Part shown: positions 23,907 through 30,708 of the stretch, piece after piece
Numbering within the stretch: the first letter of the stretch is position 1
Layout: every line of letters starts with the position of its first letter
Notes under the pieces: model-generated
Seen by the model: only the letters and a program-made list of their open reading frames with translations
Database searches by the model: none
Told to the model about the DNA's origin: nothing
Source: CAYYNP01 sp964472545
GTDB taxonomy: Bacteria; Planctomycetota; Planctomycetia; Pirellulales; Thermoguttaceae
DNA: 30,708 nucleotides
NCBI GenBank assembly: GCA_964472545.1
Contig: CAYYNP010000093.1
Span: forward strand, 1 to 30,708
Reading direction: 5' to 3'
Translations under genes and position numbers: made by a program

Positions 23907-25268
23907 TCAAAGCTCCTTCCACTCCCCAGCCAACGGCGCCGGGAAGTAGCCTTGGGCGTCCGGCTGGACCGGCCCCGGGCTGTCGTAGTCGAGGTCGTCG
24001 AGGTAGTCGCAGAACTGAAAGTCGGAACTGGTGACGTCTTCCCAGGTGACGATCTGGTTGGTGTGGGCGGCGGCCCGGCCGAGCAGGGCGGCGTAGTCGG
24101 CGTAGACGGCACGATGGGCTTCGTTGTGGGGCTTGTCGTTGCGGATGCTGTTGATAAACGCGATCCACTCGTAGTCCCAAGGGCTGTGGGCGTCGGGCGT
24201 GGGCGTCCAGGCGATGTTGTCGGTGGCGATCCGATGGTCCTTGAACATGTGGACGGTCGCCTTGTGGACGTTGCCGGAGAACTGTCCGGCCCGCTTGGTG
24301 CCGTGGACGAACGTGGCGAACTCGTTGTGGCCGCGGTGTGCCCGACGGAAGCCGCAGAAGGCCTTTTTGCCGTTGGGGAAGGTGTATTCCATCGAGTAGG
24401 TGTCGATGTTTTGGCCGTGGTCGTCGTTGCCGACCTCGCGTCCGCCCATTCCGTGGCAGGAGACGGGCCAGGCGTCCATCAGCCAGCAGCACTCGTCGAT
24501 CTGGTGGATCAGGTTGTCGACCATGTGTCCGGAGCCGACCCAAAGCAGGTTGATCTTGCCGAACTGGAGCTGCTCGACAAACTTGCCGGCCCCTTCGCCG
24601 ACGGCCCCCATCCAACGCCGGCCGGTGAGCCGATTGGCACGGATGTAGGAGATTTCGCCCATCGCGCCGCTCTTGATCTGCTCGATCAGGGCCGCCCGGG
24701 CGGGTGAGTGGCGGCATTGCAGCCCGGCGGCGATCTTGACGCCCTTCTTGTCGGCCTCTTCGCCGGCCTTGAGCATCCGCTTCAGACCGCCGGGATCGGG
24801 GGCGAACGGCTTTTCCATGAAGACGTTGATGCCCCGGCTGACCGCGTACTCGACGTGTAGCGGCCGGATGTACGCCCGGGTGGTGCATAGGGCGACGTCG
24901 CCGGGCTTGAGCATGTCGATCGCCCGCTTGTGGGAATCGAAGCCGAGGAACTTGCGGTCGGCGGTGACGTCGACCTGGTCTTCGAACCGCTTGGTGAGCG
25001 AGTTGAGCGAGCCTTCCATGCGGTTTTCGTGCAGGTCGGCCATGGCGTAGAGCTTGATCGGGCCTTGATCGCGGGTACCCAGGGCGTTGGCCACCGCGCC
25101 GGTGCCACGACCGCCACAGCCGAGCAGCGCCAAGCGAATTGTGTTGTCTTCGGCCGCGTGGACCGCCGGAACCGAGCCGGCCATGACGGCGGCGCCGGCG
25201 GCGGCCATCCCGCTGTGCTTGAGGAACTGGCGGCGATTGGAGCGGGGCGTATCGTTGGATTGGGTCAT
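23907..25268 (-). CDS. Tat-secreted Gfo/Idh/MocA-family oxidoreductase
   Basis: A 453-residue enzyme with a twin-arginine signal NRRQFLK (11-17) and an Ala-rich hydrophobic run ending VHAA near 39. The Rossmann motif is LALLGCGGRGTGAVANAL (46-63) and the family EKPFAPDPGG is at 152-161. WVGSGHMVDNLIHQIDE near 256 is the equivalent of the substrate-binding His region. Tat export of these enzymes, with NAD(P) bound in the cytoplasm, is common in planctomycetes. GAGG 8 bases before the ATG supports the start. It lies downstream of the YdjC-type gene on the same strand, separated by a repeat. Confidence 0.93.
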   Translation of the reverse strand: MTQSNDTPRSNRRQFLKHSGMAAAGAAVMAGSVPAVHAAEDNTIRLALLGCGGRGTGAVANALGTRDQGPIKLYAMADLHENRMEGSLNSLTKRFEDQVDVTADRKFLGFDSHKRAIDMLKPGDVALCTTRAYIRPLHVEYAVSRGINVFMEKPFAPDPGGLKRMLKAGEEADKKGVKIAAGLQCRHSPARAALIEQIKSGAMGEISYIRANRLTGRRWMGAVGEGAGKFVEQLQFGKINLLWVGSGHMVDNLIHQIDECCWLMDAWPVSCHGMGGREVGNDDHGQNIDTYSMEYTFPNGKKAFCGFRRAHRGHNEFATFVHGTKRAGQFSGNVHKATVHMFKDHRIATDNIAWTPTPDAHSPWDYEWIAFINSIRNDKPHNEAHRAVYADYAALLGRAAAHTNQIVTWEDVTSSDFQFCDYLDDLDYDSPGPVQPDAQGYFPAPLAGEWKEL

Positions 25269-25389
25269 GACGTTTTCCTCGACGGATGGTGGATGGCGTT
25301 GCGGCGAAACGCGGCGGCCCGGCAGGGGAGGGTCGCCGACGGGCGTCTATCATAATGCAGGGAGGCTGGAAAGCCAACCTTTGGCGAAG

Positions 25390-25522
25390 ACAGTAGTCGT
25401 CTCGCTCCGCGAGACGAACATGGGGTACAGTAGTCGTCTCGCTCCGCGAGACGAACATGAGGTACAGTAGTCGTCTCACTCCGCGAGACGAACATGACAT
25501 CTCGCGGAGCGAGATGACTACT
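25390..25522. repeat. Three 37-bp tandem hairpin units plus an inverted half
   Basis: Three contiguous units starting at 25390, 25427 and 25464 each contain agtagtcgtctcgctccgcg and its pairing arm; the third has one change in the stem. An inverted half ending in ctact (25518-25522) follows. Read from the minus strand, the edge agtag supplies the TAG stop of the YdjC-type gene (25520-25518). The same element type occurs at 26827-26880. Confidence 0.85.
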
Positions 25523-26399
25523 TTTGCAGATCGCCGTAGCTGACCAGTTCGATACCCCGCCGCCGGACCACCTGTTTGACCTTCTCGCTGGTGAACGCCC
25601 GGGTGACGGCGTCGCGATGGGCGGCCACGTTGCGATAGCCGAGATGGCCGATGGCCCGCATTTCGGGCGTGTCCAAGGCCGGATGGTCGACCAGCAGCCA
25701 GTCGCCGGGCGTGAGGCGTTCGAGGATCTCGACCAGATTGGTTTCCATTTGCTCGGGCGTGGTCTTGCTGTCGCCAAGGCCGCCGGCGCGTCGCAGGTTG
25801 GGCCCGCCCAGCGGCAGTTTGTACTCCTTGGAAAGCCGCTCGACCAGCGCCCGCAGTTCGGGCGTGGCGGCGGCGGTGCCCATGTGGCAGGTCAAGTGCG
25901 TGACGTTCTCGATTTTGGCCACGGCCAGTTCGATCTGTGCGCGAAGCTCCCGTTCGACCTCTTCGAGACTCGGCCGGGCATTGAGGAAGCCGGTGTTCGG
26001 CGGGAAGTCCTTCCGCTGGGAGGTCATGGGGTAGAAGTTCCCCGCGTCGTCGGCCAGGCTGGGCGCCTTGGTGATCGGCCCCCACTTGTAGAACTCCCAC
26101 TCGGCCGTCAGATCGAGATGCACGCCGACGTCCAGATCGGGATTCTCGCGGAGCATCTTCACGGCCTCCGGGAACCAGGGGCACGGCACCATCACCTCGA
26201 CCGACCGCACGATGCCCTCGCGATAACAGCGGATGCAAGCCACGTTGGCGGCATGGGACGAGCCGATATCGTCGCCGCGGACGATCAGGCGGATGGGGGC
26301 GTCGGCGGCGTGGGCGGGGATACTGGGAGCAATCATAGAGGTCAGTACGATGACCGCGACTGCCCGGACGATCGAGTGGAGGAGTGTGCGATGTGACAT
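25518..26399 (-). CDS. Secreted YdjC/ChbG-type carbohydrate deacetylase
   Basis: A 293-residue protein. Residues 1-32 form a signal peptide (RAVAVIVLTSMIAPSIPAHAA). The family metal site is visible: RGDDIGSSHAAN (Asp43 and Asp44), VGVHLDLTAEW (His94) and LTCHMGT (His172). YdjC/ChbG enzymes remove acetyl groups from chitin-type disaccharides; HpnK acts on hopanoid precursors. Secretion favours a polysaccharide or oligosaccharide role here, as inference. I chose the ATG at 26399 over the TTG at 26411 of the same frame. Its stop codon TAG is supplied by the edge of a palindromic repeat. Confidence 0.9.
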   Translation of the reverse strand: MSHRTLLHSIVRAVAVIVLTSMIAPSIPAHAADAPIRLIVRGDDIGSSHAANVACIRCYREGIVRSVEVMVPCPWFPEAVKMLRENPDLDVGVHLDLTAEWEFYKWGPITKAPSLADDAGNFYPMTSQRKDFPPNTGFLNARPSLEEVERELRAQIELAVAKIENVTHLTCHMGTAAATPELRALVERLSKEYKLPLGGPNLRRAGGLGDSKTTPEQMETNLVEILERLTPGDWLLVDHPALDTPEMRAIGHLGYRNVAAHRDAVTRAFTSEKVKQVVRRRGIELVSYGDLQK

Positions 26400-26564
26400 G
26401 GCGTTTCTCAAGCACGAGTCTGAAAAATGGCATCCTATGGCAACTGGCTGCTGATCATATCATGCCGCCGTCTTGACGGCCAATCACACGCCTGCTCCAA
26501 TCAGTCCAGATCCCCGCGAAACCCACGCTCCTTCCGCCACTCCCGAGACCACCAAGGATCGCCT

Positions 26565-26828
26565 ATGTCGTCCGATACGCCACAGCCGCAGGAATTCCGG
26601 CCGCAAGAACTCAAAGCCGCCATGCGGGCCTTTCGCAAACGGCTCAAACTGACCTGCCTGGACGACCAGTCGCGGATCGGCGTGGGGCCGATGAGCAGCG
26701 GGCGGCGGTCGGCCATCGTGGGGATTACGCCGCCGGACCAGTTTCCCCAGGCGGTATGGGATGAGTTGGTGCGGCAGGGGAAGCTCAAGCAGGACAACCA
26801 CGGGATGTACGAGTTGGTTCAGCCATAG
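26565..26828 (+). CDS. Small conserved protein of unknown function
   Basis: An 87-residue protein. FRPQELKAAMRAFRKRLKLTCLDDQSRIG near 11-39 is a basic helix and turn, followed by GPMSSGRRSAIVGITPPDQFPQAVWDELVRQGKLKQD and a final YELVQP. The second half looks like a short winged-helix-type segment (residues about 57-87) that could bind nucleic acid; this is a guess. AAGGA 6 bases before the ATG at 26565 supports it. I have a sense of similar small proteins in other planctomycetes but know no function. The stop codon overlaps the AGTAG edge of the repeat that follows. Confidence 0.8.
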   Translation: MSSDTPQPQEFRPQELKAAMRAFRKRLKLTCLDDQSRIGVGPMSSGRRSAIVGITPPDQFPQAVWDELVRQGKLKQDNHGMYELVQP

Positions 26829-26880
26829 TAGGCGTCTCGCTCCGCGAGACAGCCACATCTTGCGGAGCAAGATGGCTACT
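26827..26880. repeat. AGTAG-edged palindromic element, complete copy
   Basis: The sequence starts agtaggcgtctcgctccgcg and ends gcaagatggctact, so the outer edges AGTAG and CTACT are complementary. Two small hairpins (gtctcgctccgcgagac and atcttgcggagcaagat) follow each other inside. It is related to the array at 25390-25522. Confidence 0.8.
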
Positions 26881-26920
26881 ATGGAATTACGGCAACCGCC
26901 ACTAAGCGGGGGTATCTTCC

Positions 26921-26950
26921 TTGACTCTCCACGGCAAATGCCGATACAAT
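26921..26950 (+). promoter_or_regulatory. Sigma70-type promoter before the secreted protein gene
   Basis: TTGACT (26921-26926) and TACAAT (26945-26950) are separated by 18 bases; each matches 5 of 6 consensus positions. A GGAGG Shine-Dalgarno follows 8 bases before the ATG at 26995. The expected leader is about 38 bases. This is the clearest promoter in the window and probably serves the two-gene unit of 26995 and 27971. Confidence 0.7.
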
Positions 26951-26994
26951 ATGGGGGTAAGGGCACAGGAGTCGAGAATCTGGAGGAACGTCCG

Positions 26995-27954
26995 ATGCGG
27001 TCCCTCTGTTTCGTGCTGATTGCGGCGGTCGCGGGGCTGTGCCTGTCGGCCGGACCGGCCCAGGCTCAACAGGTGACCGTCGGCACGCCGTTTCACAGCG
27101 GCGGCGATAGCTTCTTCGAGCGGACCGGTGTCAATTGGGGGATGAACTGGAACAACGGCTTCTTTCGTTTCGGCGCTCCCAACATGGGAGCCCCGCAGTT
27201 CGGCGGCTACGATCCCAACGCGGGGATCCAGGGTGGCTTTGCGTGGCAGCGCGACAACATGAACGGCTTCTTCAACTTTGCCGCCGGGCAGGGCTTTCGC
27301 CAGAACCTGGTCTCGCAGACGCCCAGCGTTACGTTGACCAACGGACAGCCCGGCTTCATCTCCGACACCTCGCAGAGTCCGTTCGTGATCAGCCAGATCC
27401 CGGTCGTCGGCGGCTGGCCGATGGTGCCGAATTACGCCATGGGGTCGCCGTATCCGGGCGTCTATTATCCGGGGCCATCAATGATGGCGCCCAGTATGGG
27501 ATCACCCGGCCAGGGCAATCATCGCGTGCAGGCGTTGCGTCAGCAGATGGCCGCCGCCAAACAGGCGGCCGACAACGCGGCGGCGCAGATGCCGGAGCCG
27601 GCGCTGTTGCCACCGGCGCAGGAACCTCGACGCGCCGGCGGCGGTTTGAACCTCGTTGCGCCACCGGCGGCCGCTTCGGCCGGCGGACCACTGGCGGCGG
27701 CCCAATCGAGTTCGGCCGGCCAGGCGGTGCCCAGCGTGGCCGAGGCGAGGCGGTTGCACCAAGAGGAACAGTCTAAGAGCAACCGTGAGGCGGAGGCCCT
27801 CTGCATCCGTGCCCAAACGGCCGTCGACGGCGGCAAGCCAAACGTGGCAAAGGTCTACTACCGCATGGCCCTGCAACGTGCGACCGGCCCGATGCGAACG
27901 TTGATCCAAGCCCGGCTCGACGTCCTCCACGGGCAAACATCGCCCGGGCAGTAA
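26995..27954 (+). CDS. Secreted low-complexity protein of unknown function
   Basis: A 319-residue protein with a signal peptide (MRSLCFVLIAAVAGLCLS, ending AQA near 23). Residues 24-180 are rich in Gly, Asn, Phe and Pro (GGYDPNAGIQGGF, NMNGFFNFAAGQGF), as in structural or surface proteins. After a Gly/Ala/Pro-rich linker (about 180-250) a charged helical region follows (RRLHQEEQSKSNREAEALCIRAQTAVDGGKPNVAKVYYRMALQ), resembling a tetratricopeptide-like helix pair. I do not recognise the family, though such proteins are common in planctomycetes. A promoter and GGAGG are visible upstream; the M48 protease begins 16 bases downstream, so the two are probably one operon. Confidence 0.8.
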   Translation: MRSLCFVLIAAVAGLCLSAGPAQAQQVTVGTPFHSGGDSFFERTGVNWGMNWNNGFFRFGAPNMGAPQFGGYDPNAGIQGGFAWQRDNMNGFFNFAAGQGFRQNLVSQTPSVTLTNGQPGFISDTSQSPFVISQIPVVGGWPMVPNYAMGSPYPGVYYPGPSMMAPSMGSPGQGNHRVQALRQQMAAAKQAADNAAAQMPEPALLPPAQEPRRAGGGLNLVAPPAAASAGGPLAAAQSSSAGQAVPSVAEARRLHQEEQSKSNREAEALCIRAQTAVDGGKPNVAKVYYRMALQRATGPMRTLIQARLDVLHGQTSPGQ

Positions 27955-27970
27955 GGCTACCGTCGGTCCC

Positions 27971-28882
27971 ATGCTCCTTGCCCTGCGCTCGATCACTGCG
28001 TGTCTCGCCGTTCTTTCTGCGCTGCTGTGCGCATCGGCCGCACACGCACAAGCCGATCCGGCTGCGCCGATGCCGTGGGCCGATCCGGAGGCGATGTTCG
28101 AGGGCCTCTTCGGCAAGGGCGGTGCCGTTGACGAAAAGGCCCTGGCGGCGATCGAAGTCACGCCCAAGGAAGAGCAGCAGATCGGCAAGCGGGCGGTCGA
28201 CGCCTACCTGGCCCAGCTTCGGCAGCAGCGTCTGCGATTGTCCGTCGGCGGCCGGCAAGTCGAGTATCTGCGGGGTTTGGTCGATAAGCTCCGGCCGATG
28301 ATGACCAACCAGAAACGGTACCCGACGATCCGCATCTATCTGGTGCTTTCCTCGCGTTGCGATGCGCGGTCTTTTCCCGGCGGGCATCTGGTCTTCTTCC
28401 GCGGGCTGCTGGAAACGGCCGAGAACGAGGCGGCCCTGTTGGGCATCGTGGGGCATGAACTCTCGCACGTCGATCGGGGCCATCACACGCGGCGGATCCG
28501 AGAGATGAAGCTGGCCGAACAGACGTTCTCCGGCGGCGGAAAGGCGACGTCGTTCGAGCAGTTCTTTGCCACAGGCGGCACGCTGATGCGGACCTGGATG
28601 CGGCCGTTTAGGCCCGAGTTGGAACGCGAGGCCGACGAGGACGGCGCCCGATGGTCGTACCTGGCCGGCTACGACTGCCGCGAGATGGCCAAACTGATCC
28701 TCGGGCTCCGCCGCCATCCCCTGGGCGATCTGCCGATTCCTGAGTTCTTCCGCAGCCATCCGCCGGCGGCCGAACGACATCGAGCGATTATCGAGCAGTA
28801 CGAAGAGCTTCAGGCCGAGCGACCCAACGCGGGTTTGCGTCTCGGCGAGGAGTCGCTGCGGCGTCACGCTCGGCGGCGATAA
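27971..28882 (+). CDS. Secreted M48-family metalloprotease
   Basis: A 303-residue zinc peptidase with a signal peptide ending AHAQA near 27. The catalytic motif HELSH (His162, Glu163, His166) is followed by the third ligand in ELEREADEDGA (Glu220), the spacing and EAD pattern of M48 peptidases (BepA/LoiP type). There are no other transmembrane segments, so it is a soluble periplasmic enzyme rather than HtpX. Such proteases survey outer-membrane protein assembly in Proteobacteria; the role here is inference. It starts 16 bases after a secreted protein of unknown function and is probably co-transcribed. Confidence 0.92.
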   Translation: MLLALRSITACLAVLSALLCASAAHAQADPAAPMPWADPEAMFEGLFGKGGAVDEKALAAIEVTPKEEQQIGKRAVDAYLAQLRQQRLRLSVGGRQVEYLRGLVDKLRPMMTNQKRYPTIRIYLVLSSRCDARSFPGGHLVFFRGLLETAENEAALLGIVGHELSHVDRGHHTRRIREMKLAEQTFSGGGKATSFEQFFATGGTLMRTWMRPFRPELEREADEDGARWSYLAGYDCREMAKLILGLRRHPLGDLPIPEFFRSHPPAAERHRAIIEQYEELQAERPNAGLRLGEESLRRHARRR

Positions 28883-28919
28883 TCTCAGAAGCTCAATAAT
28901 CGGGGGCAGTTCTTCCGAA

Positions 28920-29129
28920 TAGCCGGGGGCGGAAGCCCCCGGAGGTCGTAGGGTGCTCGATCGTGCCACGTCGGCCCGCGCTGCTCACCAGAAGTAGCCG
29001 AACTCGCCAGAGTTTGGCCTTCTCGCCGAATCTCCGCGTCCCGGCCAAAGTCTGGCGACTTCGGCTACGAACGCCTGAAATCGTGGCGGATTCCGCTGCA
29101 TCCCTTCCGAGGGCTTCCGCCCCCGGCTA
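28920..29129. repeat. Nested inverted repeats
   Basis: The outer arms tagccgggggcggaagcccc.. (28920-28943) and their complement (29106-29129) are each hairpins with a GGAA or TTCC loop and differ at one base. Inner arms of 26 bp (28994-29019 and 29043-29068) pair with two mismatches. The 304-base interval 28883-29186 has no gene. The outer edges begin TAG on both strands. Confidence 0.8.
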
Positions 29130-29186
29130 AGATGTTGAGGTGTTTTGATAGACGAGAAACTCCGATACGTTTGTGAAAACCTCTGC

Positions 29187-30602
29187 ATGAATACACCACT
29201 GGTTATCGTCGGCGGCGGGCCGGGCGGCTATGCGGCCGCGTTTCTTGCGGCCGATCTGGGAATGGAAGTCACGCTCGTGGAGCAGCGGCCGCGGCTGGGC
29301 GGCGTTTGCCTGTTGCAGGGATGTATCCCCTCGAAGGCCCTGTTGCACGTGGCCAGAACGCTGGCCGACGCGCGGGAACTGGCCGAATGGGGCGTCGCGC
29401 TGGCCGAGCCCGAGATCGATATCGACGCCCTGCGCGCCCGCAAGGACAAGATCGTCGACACACTCACCGGTGGGCTGCAGCAGCTCGCCAAGCGCCGCAA
29501 GGTGCAAGTGATCCACGCCCGGGCGGAGTTTGCCGATTCGCAAACGCTCCAATTGCAGCCGGCCGGCGACACGCCGCTGGACGCGAAAGAGATCCGCTTC
29601 GAGCACTGCATCGTGGCCACCGGTTCCCGTCCGGCGTCGATTCCGGGTTTGGACGTGGCCTCGCCGCGGGTGATGGACTCGGCCGGGGCGTTGGCGCTGG
29701 CCGACGTGCCGGAGTCGCTGTTGGTCGTCGGCGGCGGCTATATCGGGTTGGAACTAGGCAGCGTTTACGCCGCGCTGGGCAGCCGCGTGTCGGTGGTCGA
29801 AATGACCGGCGGGCTGCTGCCCGGGGCGGATCGCGATCTGGTGCGACCGCTGGGGCGAAGGCTCGACGGGCTGTTCGAGGCCGTGCAGCTTAACACCAAA
29901 GTGGTCTCGCTGACGCCGGGCGACGACTCGGTGGAAGTGATGCTTGATGGCGACGTCGAGCAGCCGGTGCAGCGGTTTTCGCGAGTGCTGGTCTCCGTCG
30001 GCCGGCGTCCGAACAGCGAGGGCTTAGGCCTGGAGAATACGCAGGTCGAGATCGACGGGCAGGGTTTCCTCGTCGTCGACGAGCAGCGGCGAACGGCCGA
30101 CCCACACATCTTGGCCATCGGCGACGTGGCCGGCCAACCGATGCTCGCCCACAAGGCGGCCCACGAGGGTAAGACGGCCGTGGAGGCGCTGGCCGGCCGG
30201 TCGGTGGCGTTTCGCCCCCGGGCAATTCCGGCCGTGGTGTTCACCGACCCACAAATCGCCTGGGCCGGGCTGACCGAAACCGAAGCGAAGTCCCAGGGCC
30301 GCCGGGTTACCGTCGGGCGATTCCCCTGGGCCGCATGCGGCCGGGCACTGGCCGTGGGCCGCACCGAAGGGATGACCAAGTGGCTGATCGATCCCGAGAC
30401 CGAGCAACTGATCGGTTGCGGCATCGTCGGGCCGGAAGCCGGCGAACTGATCGGCGAGGCCGTCGTAGCCATCGAAACCGGCCGCAAGATCCACGACGTC
30501 GCCCACGCCATCCACCCCCATCCCACGCTGAGCGAGACCCTTTCCGCCGCCGCCGAAATCCCGCTGGGCACGGCAACGGACATCTACCGGCCGAAACGTT
30601 AG
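29187..30602 (+). CDS. lpdA: Dihydrolipoamide dehydrogenase (E3)
   Basis: A 471-residue flavoprotein of normal length that reoxidises lipoamide in 2-oxoacid dehydrogenase complexes. The FAD motif is VIVGGGPGGYAAA (6-18); the redox-active disulfide is in GGVCLLQGCIPSK (Cys41 and Cys46; many family members have GGTCLNVGCIPSK). The NAD motif is VVGGGYIGLELGS (near 177-189), and the C-terminal HPHPTLSE (His445, Glu450) supplies the catalytic base pair. The ATG at 29187 gives the normal N-terminus; the frame is open 14 codons further upstream. No other complex subunit is in the window. Confidence 0.95.
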   Translation: MNTPLVIVGGGPGGYAAAFLAADLGMEVTLVEQRPRLGGVCLLQGCIPSKALLHVARTLADARELAEWGVALAEPEIDIDALRARKDKIVDTLTGGLQQLAKRRKVQVIHARAEFADSQTLQLQPAGDTPLDAKEIRFEHCIVATGSRPASIPGLDVASPRVMDSAGALALADVPESLLVVGGGYIGLELGSVYAALGSRVSVVEMTGGLLPGADRDLVRPLGRRLDGLFEAVQLNTKVVSLTPGDDSVEVMLDGDVEQPVQRFSRVLVSVGRRPNSEGLGLENTQVEIDGQGFLVVDEQRRTADPHILAIGDVAGQPMLAHKAAHEGKTAVEALAGRSVAFRPRAIPAVVFTDPQIAWAGLTETEAKSQGRRVTVGRFPWAACGRALAVGRTEGMTKWLIDPETEQLIGCGIVGPEAGELIGEAVVAIETGRKIHDVAHAIHPHPTLSETLSAAAEIPLGTATDIYRPKR

Positions 30603-30656
30603 CGATCATGATGCATTGTCAACTGGCACTCTCTAGCAAGCCGATGGATGAACTGA

Positions 30657-30690
<34 letters not shown>

Positions 30691-30708
30691 GTCCACCTGA
30701 AGAAGACT

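Noticed and set aside
25390..25522. CRISPR array, because of 37-bp periodic repeats
   Set aside because: The units are contiguous, with no unique spacers, and each unit is itself a hairpin. No cas gene is present.
23893..26433. A very long minus-strand open frame of 846 codons
   Set aside because: It is out of frame with two well-supported genes on the same strand, is Arg/Pro-rich, and arises from high GC content.

Overview
The window is GC-rich chromosomal DNA that most resembles a planctomycete of the Pirellulales type. The reasons are the mix of secreted polysaccharide-active enzymes, Tat-dependent Gfo/Idh/MocA oxidoreductases, a DUF374-type acyltransferase, many secreted proteins without close functional assignment, and gene ends crowded with palindromic repeats. 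This placement is inference from gene content; no rRNA or other taxonomic marker is present. I see no tRNA, rRNA, CRISPR array, transposase gene or phage gene.

Layout. At 1-740 there is a nested inverted repeat and a small ribbon-helix-helix protein (minus strand) with a tandem 17-bp repeat upstream. At 741-1643 is a secreted SGNH hydrolase. At 1753-6119 a tight operon encodes a two-subunit molybdenum hydroxylase (2Fe-2S subunit and Tat-exported Moco subunit) with its cofactor maturation proteins XdhC and MocA. At 6166-9883 are a secreted beta-helix protein, a secreted protein of unknown function and a UroD/corrinoid-methyltransferase-like protein. At 9865-11639 (minus) are a secreted unknown protein and a ParE/ParD-type toxin-antitoxin pair. 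At 11850-14207 a GH43-like glycosidase and a pectate-lyase-like beta-helix protein converge on a shared hairpin that contains both stop codons. At 14456-18350 are a Spy/CpxP-like secreted protein, a DUF374 acyltransferase, diaminopimelate epimerase and a SOUL-type protein. At 18500-21751 are a membrane protein, a Gfo/Idh/MocA oxidoreductase and a HAD phosphatase. At 21752-23549 is an eroded region with a hairpin array, two relics of the same gene tail and an orphan protein. At 23907-26828 are a Tat-secreted Gfo/Idh/MocA oxidoreductase, a YdjC-type deacetylase and a small conserved protein. At 26921-28882 a clear sigma70-type promoter precedes a secreted protein and an M48 metalloprotease. At 29187-30602 is a dihydrolipoamide dehydrogenase.

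The genes suggest a heterotroph degrading complex glycans: SGNH esterase, GH43, two beta-helix proteins, a YdjC deacetylase and two sugar-type dehydrogenases. Housekeeping genes (dapF, lpdA, M48 protease, acyltransferase) are interspersed.

The most unusual content is non-coding. At least six kinds of intergenic repeat occur. Four palindrome types carry TAA or TAG at or near the outer edge of both arms, and at two of them, across three loci, four genes take or overlap their stop codons there. Two genes are followed directly by heptanucleotide tandem repeats on the sense strand. Two 194-bp double-hairpin elements lie in opposite orientation, 3.9 kb apart.
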